This document shows positions 43,456-53,127 of a stretch of 64,000 nucleotides of DNA, piece by piece. The stretch is from Spirochaetia bacterium (GTDB lineage Bacteria; Spirochaetota; Spirochaetia; Treponematales; Treponemataceae), in the NCBI GenBank assembly GCA_900767955.1, contig CAAGBC010000030.1:107268-171267 (forward strand), read 5' to 3'. A program made the translations under genes and the position numbers. The stretch's first letter is position 1. Every line of letters begins with the position of its first letter. Under the pieces are notes generated by a model. That model did not search any database. It saw only the letters and a list, made by a program, of their open reading frames with translations, and was not told the DNA's origin.

Positions 43456-44750
43456 TGAACAAAGTTTATAGTAAAATTGAATCAATTGTTGGTAGCGTTA
43501 TCACTGTAAAAGCTGATAATGTTGCATACGGGGAACTTGCTGAAATTGAAACTCGTTATGGAAAATCATTAGCTGAAGTTAATAAAATTGACGGTGATAT
43601 TGTTTCACTACAGATTTTTGCTGGTGGTAGAGGTGTTTCAACAGGAGACCATATTAAGTTCCTTGGTCATCAAATGGAAGTAAGCTTTAGTGACAATTTG
43701 CTTGGCCGTATTTTTAATGGTTCTGCTGACCCAAGAGATAATGGCCCTGCTTTAGCTGAAAATCTTGTAGCAATTGGTGGACCATCTGTTAATCCTTCTA
43801 AGCGTATTATGGCTAGAAGAATGATTAGAACTGGTATTCCAATGATTGATATGTTCAATACTTTGGTTGTTTCTCAGAAACTTCCTATTTTCTCTATTTC
43901 AGGAGAACCTTATAACCAACTTTTGGCTCGTATTGCTATGCAGGCTGAAGTTGATGTTATCGTTCTTGGTGGAATGGGATTGAAGTATGACGATTATTTA
44001 TATTTCAAAAATACACTTGAAAATGGTGGAGCTCTTTCTAGAACTGTTATGTTTATTCATACAGCTGCAGACCCAACTGTTGAATGTCAGAAGATTCCTG
44101 ATTTGTCATTGGCTGTTGCAGAACAGTTTGCTTTGCAGGGAAAAGATGTTCTTGTTCTTTTGACTGATATGACAAACTTTGCTGATTCAATGAAAGAAAT
44201 TGCTATTACACAGGAACAAGTTCCTTCAAACCGTGGTTATCCAGGAGATTTGTATTCTCAGTTGGCAAGCCGTTATGAAAAAGCTGTTGACTTTGATAAT
44301 GCAGGTTCTGTAACAGTACTTGCTGTTACTACAATGCCTGGTGATGATGTTACACACCCAGTTCCTGATAATACTGGTTATATTACTGAAGGTCAGTATT
44401 ATTTGAAAGGTGGTCGTATTGAGCCATTTGGTTCTCTTTCACGTTTGAAGCAGAATGTTAATAGTAGTACTCGTGATGATCACCGTGCTTTAATGGATGG
44501 TATGATTCGTCTTTATGCAAACTACAAAGATACATTGGAAAAGAAATCAATGGGATTTTTGATGAGTTCATGGGATGAAAAATTACTTGCATTTGGAAAA
44601 GAATTTGAAGAAGAAATGATGGATCTTTCTAAAAATATTCCATTGGAAGATGCTTTGGATTTAGGTTGGAAAATTCTTTCAGACTGTTTTGAACCTTCTG
44701 AAACTGGTATTAAAACAGCTCTTATTGAAAAATATTGGCCTAAAAATTAA
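43455..44750 (+). CDS. atpB: V-type ATPase subunit B
   Basis: Subunit B is the non-catalytic partner of A in the head. The 431-residue protein shows GRIFNGSADPRDNGP, RTGIPMIDMFNTLVVSQKLPIFSISGEPYNQLLARIAMQA and VLVLLTDMTNFADSMKEIA. As expected for B it has no full P-loop. It shares one base with atpA (TAATG). Confidence 0.97.
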   Translation: MNKVYSKIESIVGSVITVKADNVAYGELAEIETRYGKSLAEVNKIDGDIVSLQIFAGGRGVSTGDHIKFLGHQMEVSFSDNLLGRIFNGSADPRDNGPALAENLVAIGGPSVNPSKRIMARRMIRTGIPMIDMFNTLVVSQKLPIFSISGEPYNQLLARIAMQAEVDVIVLGGMGLKYDDYLYFKNTLENGGALSRTVMFIHTAADPTVECQKIPDLSLAVAEQFALQGKDVLVLLTDMTNFADSMKEIAITQEQVPSNRGYPGDLYSQLASRYEKAVDFDNAGSVTVLAVTTMPGDDVTHPVPDNTGYITEGQYYLKGGRIEPFGSLSRLKQNVNSSTRDDHRALMDGMIRLYANYKDTLEKKSMGFLMSSWDEKLLAFGKEFEEEMMDLSKNIPLEDALDLGWKILSDCFEPSETGIKTALIEKYWPKN

Positions 44751-44764
44751 TTAAAGGGTGAATT

Positions 44765-45388
44765 ATGGCAAAAATAAAGCTGACTAAAAATGAGCTAAAA
44801 ATTCAAAAAGATGCTCTTAAAATGTATAAGAGATATCTTCCTACACTTACGCTCAAAAAACAGCAGCTTCAGACAGAAATTCGTTCTATTGATGCCAAAG
44901 CAAAAGAGGTTAGAGCTAAGCGTGTTCAGTTGGAAAAGGAATTCGATGAATGGATTTCAGTTTTTGGCGAAACACAAGCTTTTAAACCAGGAATGGTAAC
45001 TGTTAGCAATATAAAAAAAGGTGTTGGTAATATTGCTGGTGTTACTATTCCAATTTATGAAGGCGCTGATTTTGCACGAGGTGAATACGATTTGTACGAA
45101 ACACCTTTGTGGATTGATATGGCTGCTGATAGAATGGAAAAAGCTTTGTCTTTAGATTTGGAAGCTGAAGTTCTTGATGAACAAGTTAGATTGCTTTCTA
45201 TTGAATTAAGAGCAACCACTCAAAGAGTTAATCTTTTTGAAAAAGTTAAAATTCCAGAGACAAAAGCAAATATAAAGAAAATTTCTGTTTCTTTAGGGGA
45301 TGAACAAGTTGCGGCTGTTGTTCGCAGTAAAATCTCCAAAAAGAAATTACAAGCTGTTGCAGATAGCAAGAAGGAGGTTTCTGAATGA
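44765..45388 (+). CDS. atpD: V-type ATPase subunit D
   Basis: Subunit D is the central rotor shaft. The 207-residue protein is a long antiparallel coiled coil with the family start KIKLTKNELKIQKDALKMYKRYLPTLTLKKQQLQ. Its end, LRATTQRVNLFEKVKIPETKANIKKISVSLGDEQVAAVVRSKISKKK, is also typical. AAAGGGTG lies before the ATG. Its tail contains the AAGGAGG ribosome site of atpI. Confidence 0.95.
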   Translation: MAKIKLTKNELKIQKDALKMYKRYLPTLTLKKQQLQTEIRSIDAKAKEVRAKRVQLEKEFDEWISVFGETQAFKPGMVTVSNIKKGVGNIAGVTIPIYEGADFARGEYDLYETPLWIDMAADRMEKALSLDLEAEVLDEQVRLLSIELRATTQRVNLFEKVKIPETKANIKKISVSLGDEQVAAVVRSKISKKKLQAVADSKKEVSE

Positions 45389-47313
45389 TTGTACCAATGA
45401 AAAAAGTCTCCCTTGTTGTTTTAAATAAAGAACGTAAAGATGCTTTATTGCAGTTAAAAAAAGTAGGTGTTGTACATTTGGAACAAATTGATGGTTCAAG
45501 TGAACAACTATCTCTTTACAAAGAAGCATCTAACAATGCAGTTGCGGCTAATGCAATTCTTTCTGATATAAAAGTTGCAAAGAAAAAATCATTTTCTTCT
45601 ACTGTAAAAACACTTTCTAATGATGAAGTAGTAGCAAAATGTAAGCATGTTATTGATATATCAGATAAAAAGAAAAAGCTTTTAGAAGAAATTGCAAGTG
45701 ACGCAGCAGAAATAGAACGATTTGCTAATTGGGGACAAGTTGATATTGAAGATTTTGCTTTTCTAAAAGAAAAAGGTATTTCATTTAAAATGTATGAAAT
45801 ACCAGAAGATAAGTATGGTCTCATTGATGAAAAAGTAACTACAATTTGCGTTAATCGTATAAAGAAAATTGTTCGTTTCTTGCTTATTGATGCATCAGAA
45901 GAAAGACCAGAAGGACTTCCTCCTGAAGCTTTTGAAGTTCCTATGCCTGTTCTTTCTACTAAAGATTTGGCAAAAAGAGTTGAAGATAACGAGGCTGAAA
46001 TTTCTAAAATAGAAGAAGAGTTAAAAGCTGAAACTGTTTATATTTCTCAGATTCAGGATTTTAAATCTAATTTGGAAAGTGATATTCAGTTTGAAACTAT
46101 TTATTCAGGAATGGGGCAAGAAAATTCTGGAAAAACAACAGATTTAGCATGGCTTACAGGTTATGTTCCTGTTGATAGTTTTGATAAACTTAAAGATTGT
46201 GTGACTAAGAATTCTTGGGCTATGGCTGCATCTGATCCAACAGAAGAAGATAATGTTCCTACAAAGTTAAAGAATAATAAATTTGTTAGTTTAATTTATC
46301 CTTTGACTGACTTCTTAGGAACTGTTCCTGGTTATCATGAATATGATATTTCAGGTTGGTTTTTGTTATTCTTCTGTGTGTTCTTCGGAATGATTTTTGG
46401 TGATGGTGGATATGGATTATTAGTTACTATTGCGTCTTTAGTATTGGTTCTAAAATCATTATTCCAGAAAAAATCTGTTTCACCATTAATGGGACTTTTA
46501 CTATTGTTAGGCTTGTCAACTGTTGCATGGGGAACTGTTACTTGTACTTGGTTTGGATTAAAACCAGAACAACTTCCTGCTTGGCTTACAAGTTTATCAA
46601 TTACACCTATTTCTAATGCTGCTGGTTCTGATTACAGATTATATTTGCCATGGAATACTGAAGTAGGTTTAACTACTGGTCAAAACTTACAAATTTTCTG
46701 TTTTACATTAGCCTTTTTGCAATTATCAGTTGCTCACTTAAAAGGAATGGCACGAAATAGAAAATCTTTAAAAGTTTTGGGTGAATTTGGTTCCTTGCTT
46801 CAGATTTGGGGTATGTTCTATGTTGTACTTTCAATGGTTGTAAGTTCAGCATTGTTCCCACTGGGTCTTGTGGTTAATAATATTCCTGTTGGAACTATTG
46901 CAATTGCACTAGTTGGTGGTGGTTTTGCTTTAAGTTTTATATTCAGTAATTATGAAGGAAATATTGGAGCATCAATTCTTGAAAGCTGTAAGAATATTAT
47001 TTCAGTTTTACTTGGTGTTGTTAATGTTTTCTCTGATATAGTTTCATACATTCGTTTGTGGGCTGTTGGACTAGCTGGTTCTGCAATTTCTAATACAGTA
47101 AATGAAATGGCAGGTCCATTATTGGGTCATGCAATAACATTTATTGCGTTTGTTGCATTGATTGCCTTTGGTCATGGCTTGAATATGGTATTAAACTTGT
47201 TGTCTGTTATTGTTCATGGTGTTCGCTTAAATACATTGGAATTTTCAACACATTTAGGCATGTCATGGTCTGGTTTTAAATATAATCCTTTTGCAGAAAA
47301 GGAAAATAAATAA
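45385..47313 (+). CDS. atpI: V-type ATPase membrane subunit I
   Basis: Subunit I (a-subunit type) forms the stator half of the ion channel. The 642-residue protein has a cytoplasmic coiled-coil N-terminal half (about 1-310). A membrane half has about seven helices, with FFGMIFGDGGYGLL, the helix SDIVSYIRLWAVGLAGSAISNTVNEM carrying the essential Arg, and a final NMVLNLLSVIVHGVRLNTLEFSTHLGMSWSG. A perfect AAGGAGG is 6 bases before the ATG, which overlaps the atpD stop. Confidence 0.95.
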   Translation: MIVPMKKVSLVVLNKERKDALLQLKKVGVVHLEQIDGSSEQLSLYKEASNNAVAANAILSDIKVAKKKSFSSTVKTLSNDEVVAKCKHVIDISDKKKKLLEEIASDAAEIERFANWGQVDIEDFAFLKEKGISFKMYEIPEDKYGLIDEKVTTICVNRIKKIVRFLLIDASEERPEGLPPEAFEVPMPVLSTKDLAKRVEDNEAEISKIEEELKAETVYISQIQDFKSNLESDIQFETIYSGMGQENSGKTTDLAWLTGYVPVDSFDKLKDCVTKNSWAMAASDPTEEDNVPTKLKNNKFVSLIYPLTDFLGTVPGYHEYDISGWFLLFFCVFFGMIFGDGGYGLLVTIASLVLVLKSLFQKKSVSPLMGLLLLLGLSTVAWGTVTCTWFGLKPEQLPAWLTSLSITPISNAAGSDYRLYLPWNTEVGLTTGQNLQIFCFTLAFLQLSVAHLKGMARNRKSLKVLGEFGSLLQIWGMFYVVLSMVVSSALFPLGLVVNNIPVGTIAIALVGGGFALSFIFSNYEGNIGASILESCKNIISVLLGVVNVFSDIVSYIRLWAVGLAGSAISNTVNEMAGPLLGHAITFIAFVALIAFGHGLNMVLNLLSVIVHGVRLNTLEFSTHLGMSWSGFKYNPFAEKENK

Positions 47314-47337
47314 AAAAATAATTCTAAGGAGTTAAAT

Positions 47338-47760
47338 ATGAATTTTGGTTTGCTTGGTGCTGCTGTATGTATGGGAATTGCTGCTTTAGGTTCAGCAATT
47401 GGTATTGGAATTGCTGGTCAAGGTGCAATTGGTGCATGGAAACGTTGTTATGTAAATAACAAACCTGCTCCTTTTATTCTTACAGTTTTTGCAGGTGCTC
47501 CACTTACACAAACAATTTATGGTTTCTTACTTATGCAATCAATGATTTCTTCTTCTAAAGATCCAGGATTCCTTTTGGGACTTGGATTTGCATCTGGTTT
47601 AGCTATGGCATTCTCTGCAATAGCACAGGGAAAAGCTGGTGCTGCTGGTTCTGATGCTCTTGGAGAAACAGGAAAAGGTTTTGCACAGTATATTATGGTT
47701 GTTGGTCTTTGTGAAACAGTAGCATTGTTCGCTATGGTTTTCTCAATGATTGTTTGCTAA
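47338..47760 (+). CDS. atpK: V-type ATPase rotor ring subunit K
   Basis: Subunit K forms the ion-carrying c-type ring. The 140-residue protein has four membrane helices in two repeats: AAVCMGIAALGSAIGIGIAGQGAIG and GLGFASGLAMAFSAIAQGKAGAAGSD. An ion-binding Gln/Glu pair is suggested by LTQTIYGFLLMQ and GLCETVALFAMVFSMI. A typical AAGGAG site precedes the ATG. It is the last gene of the operon. Confidence 0.95.
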   Translation: MNFGLLGAAVCMGIAALGSAIGIGIAGQGAIGAWKRCYVNNKPAPFILTVFAGAPLTQTIYGFLLMQSMISSSKDPGFLLGLGFASGLAMAFSAIAQGKAGAAGSDALGETGKGFAQYIMVVGLCETVALFAMVFSMIVC

Positions 47761-47779
47761 TAATAATCTTTAATAAAAT

Positions 47780-47819
47780 GGCTATTCTTGTCGTATGATG
47801 GGAATAGCCTTTTTTTTTT
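47780..47819 (+). terminator. Rho-independent terminator of the V-ATPase operon
   Basis: GGCTATTC (47780-47787) pairs with GAATAGCC (47802-47809), followed by a run of ten T. It ends 20 bases after the atpK stop and just before the ispG promoter. Confidence 0.88.
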
Positions 47820-47832
47820 GCATTTTTTATAG

Positions 47833-47838
47833 TATAAT
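47833..47838 (+). promoter_or_regulatory. -10 box directly before ispG
   Basis: TATAAT (47833-47838) ends 7 bases before the ispG ATG at 47846, so the transcript probably has almost no leader. The -35 region falls in the T run of the terminator and shows no consensus. Confidence 0.5.
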
Positions 47839-47845
47839 TGTTGTT

Positions 47846-48949
47846 ATGGATAATAAATTTTTAATACCAAAAACTGTTTATATTGGTGGTGCTGGAAAAA
47901 CTAAAAGAATTGGAATAGGTGGTAATGAATCTATTACAATTCAAACAATGTGGAAAGAAGAAATTATTAACATTCATGAAGATGATGTTGCATTAAATGA
48001 TTTATTAAATAGAATTGATAATCTTCAAAAATTAGGTTGTAGTATTTTAAGATTTGCTGTTCCTGATGTAAAAAGTGCTTTGTCTTTAGTAAAAATTGCT
48101 GAACATACATCTATGCCTCTTGTTGCTGATATTCATTTTGATTATAAACTTGCATTAGAATGTCTAAAAGGTAATGTTGCAGCGATTCGAATAAACCCTG
48201 GTAACATTGGTAGTCGTGATAAAGTTGAAGCTGTTGTAAATGCTTGTAAAGAAAAAGGCGCAGCTATTAGAATTGGTGTAAATTCTGGTAGTTTGCCAAA
48301 AGATTTAGCACAACTTGTAGAACAAGGAAAAATGACTAGAGCAAAAGCTCTTTCTGAAACTGCAATTCGTGAAGTTAGTGTTTTTAATGAATTAAATTTT
48401 GATCAAGTTGTTGTTAGTATGAAGGCATCTTCTGTTCAAGAGACAATAGATGCTAATGAAACTTTTGCTTCAATGTATGATATTCCTTTGCATGTAGGTG
48501 TTACAGAAGCAGGCCCTTTGATTACAGGAGTTGTAAAATCTACTTTGGCGTTTAGCAAATTAATCAATGAAGGAATCGGTAGTACAATTCGTGTAAGCCT
48601 TTCTTCTACACCAGAAAATGAAGTAATTACAGGTCGTGAAATTTTGCATGAATGCGGAAAGCGTACAGGAGGAGTAACAATTGTTTCTTGTCCAAGATGT
48701 GGTAGAGTAGGCTTTGATGTTCATGGTTTTGTTGATAGATGGCAAAATGAATTATTGTCATTAGATAAAAATATTACTGTTGCTGTTATGGGCTGTGTTG
48801 TAAATGGCCCTGGAGAAGGAAAACACGCTGATATCGGTATTGCAGGTGCAGGAAGTAAGGCAATTATTTTTAAAAAAGGTGAAATTGTTAGAACGATTGA
48901 TACAAAAGATGCCGATAAAATATTTAGAGAAGAATTAAATTCTTTATAA
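47846..48949 (+). CDS. ispG: 4-hydroxy-3-methylbut-2-enyl diphosphate synthase IspG
   Basis: IspG is the [4Fe-4S] enzyme that converts MEcPP to HMBPP in the MEP isoprenoid pathway. The 367-residue protein shows GGNESITIQTMWKE, ILRFAVPDVKSA, LVADIHFDYKLAL and IRINPGNIGS. Cluster-binding cysteines lie in SCPRCGR and GCVVNGPGE. I chose ATG 47846 (MDNKFLIPKTVYIGG): longer in-frame starts add hydrophobic residues and pass through the terminator and -10 box. It is followed by a TPR protein gene. Confidence 0.95.
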   Translation: MDNKFLIPKTVYIGGAGKTKRIGIGGNESITIQTMWKEEIINIHEDDVALNDLLNRIDNLQKLGCSILRFAVPDVKSALSLVKIAEHTSMPLVADIHFDYKLALECLKGNVAAIRINPGNIGSRDKVEAVVNACKEKGAAIRIGVNSGSLPKDLAQLVEQGKMTRAKALSETAIREVSVFNELNFDQVVVSMKASSVQETIDANETFASMYDIPLHVGVTEAGPLITGVVKSTLAFSKLINEGIGSTIRVSLSSTPENEVITGREILHECGKRTGGVTIVSCPRCGRVGFDVHGFVDRWQNELLSLDKNITVAVMGCVVNGPGEGKHADIGIAGAGSKAIIFKKGEIVRTIDTKDADKIFREELNSL

Positions 48950-48960
48950 ATAGGTGTTTT

Positions 48961-50067
48961 ATGAAACTGAAGTTTTTTTGTATATTTTATTTTATAATAT
49001 ATTCATTTGTTTTTGCTAATAATTTACAAAAGCCAGATTATATCTTTGATGATAAAAGAATTTTAGAAGAAGCTATAGAAGCCTTTGATAATTTAGAATA
49101 TGGCGACGCATTAAATTATGCGTTAAAAGCAAAAGAGTCAAGAAAAAATAAAATATTATGGGAAATTTATACTTTAGAAAATTCTCTAAAACCTGCTGAA
49201 GTAAAATATGTTGGAGATGATATTTCAACTATAATTACAGTATTAAAAGATAGAGAAGATTTTGATGCAATCGAAATCTTTAATAGATATCATAAAATTA
49301 AAGGAACAGATTTTTTTGAAAATTCAGCAAAAAAACTCTTAGCTTTTATAAAAACACAAAAAGATTTTCCTGAAGCTGATTATCTAATAGGAAATATTTA
49401 TAGATTAGAAGGTGAATATAATTTTGCTAAGAAATATTATTCATCTGCATTAAAAACATCTGATATTTTAGATATTCCAAGTGAAAAATATAATATTCTT
49501 TATTCTTTAGCAGATTTAAGTTTAATGGACAATGATACAAAAGAATATGAAAAATATTTATTATTAATTATTGCTCATGATTCTTTTTACAAAGATGAAA
49601 ATATGATGTCTGCTATGGAAAGAACTTTAAAAGGAACAAGTTCTGATACACTAGAAAGATTTTTTAAATTGTACAGAGCAGATAATTTTAATTTATTAAA
49701 TGCTTATATTTCTTTATCAGAATATTATCAATCTAAAAATCATAAACAAAAATCTTTACATACAAGTGCGTTAGGTGCATTAACTGGATTTACAAAAATT
49801 TTAAGTGTTGTTTCTAACAGAAATCCTGAATTTAAATACACTAATTTGGGTGCATTATTTGAAGAAGCTTCCTTATATCCTGATATTATTGAATGGGGAA
49901 TAAACAACAGTGTTTGGATGGGCTTTTATCAATTTGCAGAACAAGCTCAAAAAAATGATTATCCAATTTTTGCAAAACAAATGTATAATGTCTTAAAAGA
50001 TTATTCTCTAGAAGAATATTGGCGAGATGCCGCTAATACACGATTGCAAGAATTGAATATCAATTAG
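48961..50067 (+). CDS. Exported TPR-like protein, unknown function
   Basis: The 368-residue protein has a signal peptide (MKLKFFCIFYFIIYSFVFA) and a helical mature part with TPR-like units: AIEAFDNLEYGDALNYALKAKES, LIGNIYRLEGEYNFAKKYYSSAL and YSLADLSLMDNDTKEYEKYLLLI. It is probably a periplasmic scaffold. It lies 11 bases after ispG, probably on one transcript, and overlaps the convergent Omp85-like gene by 4 bases at the stops. Confidence 0.65.
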   Translation: MKLKFFCIFYFIIYSFVFANNLQKPDYIFDDKRILEEAIEAFDNLEYGDALNYALKAKESRKNKILWEIYTLENSLKPAEVKYVGDDISTIITVLKDREDFDAIEIFNRYHKIKGTDFFENSAKKLLAFIKTQKDFPEADYLIGNIYRLEGEYNFAKKYYSSALKTSDILDIPSEKYNILYSLADLSLMDNDTKEYEKYLLLIIAHDSFYKDENMMSAMERTLKGTSSDTLERFFKLYRADNFNLLNAYISLSEYYQSKNHKQKSLHTSALGALTGFTKILSVVSNRNPEFKYTNLGALFEEASLYPDIIEWGINNSVWMGFYQFAEQAQKNDYPIFAKQMYNVLKDYSLEEYWRDAANTRLQELNIN

Positions 50068-51614
50068 TAGTGAAGTCCTAAACCGATTGTTAATTCGTAT
50101 TTTGAAACAGAATCACGCCAGTCTTGGTTAATTTTGCCTTTAAGAAGTAATCGCCCTAAGTCAACACCAAGACTTGCTCTAACTGTCATTCCTTTCCATT
50201 TTTGAGGAAAAACTAATACTTCTAAACCACCAGCATAAAATCCATCTTTTAATGAAAAGTTAGAATCTGTTGCTTTATTGTGAGTAAGAGCAATATCTAT
50301 AAATGGTGAAACTTGAAGTTCAAAATTAAAATATTTCATTAATGAAATTTTATTAATCAACGGAACTTTTGACCAATTTGTTGCAAATAATTTTATTGGA
50401 ATATCAAAATTAATTACAATTGCTGCAGGTGTTTCACATGCGTATAACTGTGATTCCCCAGATTCAGAACTAAAATATTGGTCGTCTCTTATACCTCTAA
50501 GTCTTCCACCGATTTTTTCTGTTCCATTAAGATATGCAAACATATAAATATCTGTACATAATCCTAAATATTTTAATGACTTAAAGGCTTGTAATTCTCC
50601 TTTGATACCAGGAATAAAGTCATTTTTGTAAAAGTTATAAGAAAAAGATTGTGTAAGTGATATACTAAAGCCTGTTCTGAAATTTTCAATCCAGTCTACT
50701 CGTGAAGTAGAAATTGTTTGTCCTATAGACATTACTGGGCTAGTTAAATCTTTATTTTCTGGATGAATACCGTCAAAGTCCCAATTGAAAACTAAATCCA
50801 TATATGGTTTGTAATAAATTTTTCCCCAATTGGCTACATCTTGAATTATAAAAGGTATGGAAAATTCTGCTTTTTCAACAAAATAAGTTCCATCTCCGTA
50901 ATTGATTATTTCTCCATTAATATCTTTTTCTTCATAATCTAAGTCACGAATAAAAGATTGGTAAAAATTAAAATTAATTGAACACTTTTCTAAAGGAAGA
51001 ACAAATTCTAAGCCTGTTTTTAAGTTCCATTCTGGAGTTACTTCACCAATTGTGTATGAAAATTCATGGCTGTTCATCCAATTTACATCTAATAATCCAA
51101 GCTTAAAAGGTGTATCAAAATCAATATTAAATCCAAATTTATATTCTGGGTCTTTGTTTTCTTCCGTTTCAATAGCAAAATTTAAATCACCAGACATTTC
51201 TTCCATAGAGCCAAGGAAGTTTGTATCTTTTGCTTTTAATTTAAATTTAAAACCAGAGTTAGAGTTAAAAGAAGGGTAAGGCATTGCTAAAAAATGCAAA
51301 GAATCTTTTGTTGTTACAAAAAGTTCAACAAAACAAATATCATCTTCATTTGGTTCTGATACGGTAAAATCTACATTTATACTTTCAAAAGTTCTTGTAT
51401 TATCAAGTCTTTGCTTATAATCTTCAATGTAAGTAAGTAAACTTTCTTCATTGTCAAAGATTCTTTCTTTATCAATTTTTATTTTTGTATCAAGAACATA
51501 TTCTCTTGTAGAACCTTGTAAATCGTAAGTTACATCTGTTATTTGATAACGACTTGTTGCAAAACAATATGAAATAAAAAATATGAAAAATACGAAAATA
51601 AAAGATTTTTTCAT
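50064..51614 (-). CDS. Omp85/TamA-like outer-membrane protein with one POTRA domain
   Basis: The 516-residue protein starts with a signal peptide (MKKSFIFVFFIFFISYCFA). One POTRA-like domain follows: YQITDVTYDLQGSTREYVLDTKIKIDKERIFDNEESLLTYIEDYKQRLDNTRTFESINVDFTV. The remaining 420 residues are amphipathic strands of a predicted barrel that ends in WRDSVSKYELTIGLGLHY, an aromatic C-terminus. BamA, the essential member, usually has five POTRA domains, so this is more likely a smaller Omp85 relative for surface protein export or lipid transfer. A GTG four codons upstream (51626) is an alternative start. It lies 1 base after the WbaP-like gene, so they are probably co-transcribed. Confidence 0.6.
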   Translation of the reverse strand: MKKSFIFVFFIFFISYCFATSRYQITDVTYDLQGSTREYVLDTKIKIDKERIFDNEESLLTYIEDYKQRLDNTRTFESINVDFTVSEPNEDDICFVELFVTTKDSLHFLAMPYPSFNSNSGFKFKLKAKDTNFLGSMEEMSGDLNFAIETEENKDPEYKFGFNIDFDTPFKLGLLDVNWMNSHEFSYTIGEVTPEWNLKTGLEFVLPLEKCSINFNFYQSFIRDLDYEEKDINGEIINYGDGTYFVEKAEFSIPFIIQDVANWGKIYYKPYMDLVFNWDFDGIHPENKDLTSPVMSIGQTISTSRVDWIENFRTGFSISLTQSFSYNFYKNDFIPGIKGELQAFKSLKYLGLCTDIYMFAYLNGTEKIGGRLRGIRDDQYFSSESGESQLYACETPAAIVINFDIPIKLFATNWSKVPLINKISLMKYFNFELQVSPFIDIALTHNKATDSNFSLKDGFYAGGLEVLVFPQKWKGMTVRASLGVDLGRLLLKGKINQDWRDSVSKYELTIGLGLHY

Positions 51615-51615
51615 A

Positions 51616-53088
51616 CTAGTAAGCACCTTTACCTTTTATGACAACCCAAACTGTTTTAATAATAATCCAAATGTCAAGCCAGAATGACCAGTTTTGAATA
51701 TAATAAGTATCAAGGTTAATTCTTTCTTCGTATCCAGTATCAGAACGGCCTGATATTTGCCACATTCCTGATAGTCCTGGTGTTACTGATAAAATGTAAT
51801 CTGTATTTGAACCATATTTTTCAAGTTCTTCCTGAGTTACAGGTCTTGGACCAACAAAACTCATTTCACCAACAAAAATATTCCACAACTGAGGCAATTC
51901 ATCTAAACTTGTTTTTCTTAAGAATTTTCCAAATTTAGTTACGCGTGGGTCATTTACAAATTTTCTGTCTTTTTCCCATTCTTCTTTCATTTTTGGATCA
52001 GTTGCTAAAATCTGTTCCAACATTTCTTGGGAATTTTTATACATAGAACGGAATTTCCAGCATTTAATAACTTTTCCATCTTTACCAACTCGTTTGTGAC
52101 CATAGAAAACAGGTCCTGGAGATGAAACTTTTACACCAATTGAAATAATTAATGTAACAGGAAGTAGAATAGGGGAAAAAATTAAAATTAAAATTAAATC
52201 AACTAGTCTTTTTGCAAATAAACTTCGTTTTTTTGTTAAATTGTGTGTTGAAGAAAGTCCAATAATTCCACCAATATCTCTTAATTGAATTGTAGATGAA
52301 AAAAAGTCTTGATTTTTAGATACAGAAATAGTGTATCTATATGAAGTCATTATAGAATGTTTTTCACCAAGATAATCACATAATATTGCAACTTTTACAT
52401 TTAATTTTTTAATAACTTCAAGCAATTCTTTGCTAGTATTAAAAATCGGTATTCCTTCGAATTCAGATTGTTCTGTTTTTGTACTTGAAATGATAATAGC
52501 AGGCTTGTATCCTAAATCCTTTCTTTTAATAAGTCTTGAAACAACTTCTTTAGAAGAACCGTCTGTTTCATAAATTACAGCAGGAACACCCCACCATTTA
52601 TAATGACCAAAAAGATGTCTTGCAATTTCTCTTAAAGCTGGCAACCCAATTGTGATAAAAGGAATAGCTATACCTAAAGCAATACATACACCAAATTTTT
52701 CATAATCTTCAACAATTTTACCAAAATTAAAAAATAGGGAAGTTGTATTTGATTTTTTCTCCAGAATAATGCTTACTCCGATTCCTATTAGACAGAAAAA
52801 GGAACATACAGAAATCTTTTTAATTTCGTCAGATGGAGAAATCATTATACCAGGATAAAGTCCCGCAGCATAAAATACAGCAAGAATAAGAGGAAAGTAT
52901 GCACCATAGTAAACGAAAGACCTAAAGTTAATTGCTGAAGTGTTAAATAAGTTTACAATTAAAAATGCAAGGCCTATACAACAAAATAAACCAATAAAAT
53001 CAACAATCATTAAAACAAAACCTGATAAAAAGGAACTTGTTCTATGAAAATTGTCTTTAAAATACTTTTCAAATTCTTGCGTTGTCAT
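51616..53088 (-). CDS. WbaP-type polyprenyl glycosylphosphotransferase
   Basis: This enzyme transfers a sugar-1-phosphate (often galactose or glucose) from a UDP-sugar to undecaprenyl phosphate, the first step of surface polysaccharide assembly. The 490-residue protein has five or so N-terminal membrane helices, a nucleotide-binding-like middle domain (GVPAVIYETDGSSKEVVSRLIKRKDLGYKP), then a membrane helix and the catalytic bacterial sugar transferase domain. That domain shows SPGPVFYGHKRVGKDGKVIKCWKFRSM, TSLDELPQLWNIFVGEMSFVGPRPV and YILSVTPGLSGMWQISGRSD. It has its own promoter. The sugar is not known. Confidence 0.93.
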   Translation of the reverse strand: MTTQEFEKYFKDNFHRTSSFLSGFVLMIVDFIGLFCCIGLAFLIVNLFNTSAINFRSFVYYGAYFPLILAVFYAAGLYPGIMISPSDEIKKISVCSFFCLIGIGVSIILEKKSNTTSLFFNFGKIVEDYEKFGVCIALGIAIPFITIGLPALREIARHLFGHYKWWGVPAVIYETDGSSKEVVSRLIKRKDLGYKPAIIISSTKTEQSEFEGIPIFNTSKELLEVIKKLNVKVAILCDYLGEKHSIMTSYRYTISVSKNQDFFSSTIQLRDIGGIIGLSSTHNLTKKRSLFAKRLVDLILILIFSPILLPVTLIISIGVKVSSPGPVFYGHKRVGKDGKVIKCWKFRSMYKNSQEMLEQILATDPKMKEEWEKDRKFVNDPRVTKFGKFLRKTSLDELPQLWNIFVGEMSFVGPRPVTQEELEKYGSNTDYILSVTPGLSGMWQISGRSDTGYEERINLDTYYIQNWSFWLDIWIIIKTVWVVIKGKGAY

Positions 53089-53094
53089 AATTTC

Positions 53095-53123
53095 ATTATA
53101 GTTGAAATAATAATAAGTGTCTA
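53095..53123 (-). promoter_or_regulatory. Promoter of the WbaP-like gene, leaderless type
   Basis: On the minus strand: TAGACA (53118-53123), an exact 17-base spacer, TATAAT (53095-53100). Only 6 bases separate the -10 box from the ATG, so transcription should begin at or next to the start codon. No ribosome site is present. Confidence 0.7.
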
Positions 53124-53127
53124 TTAT

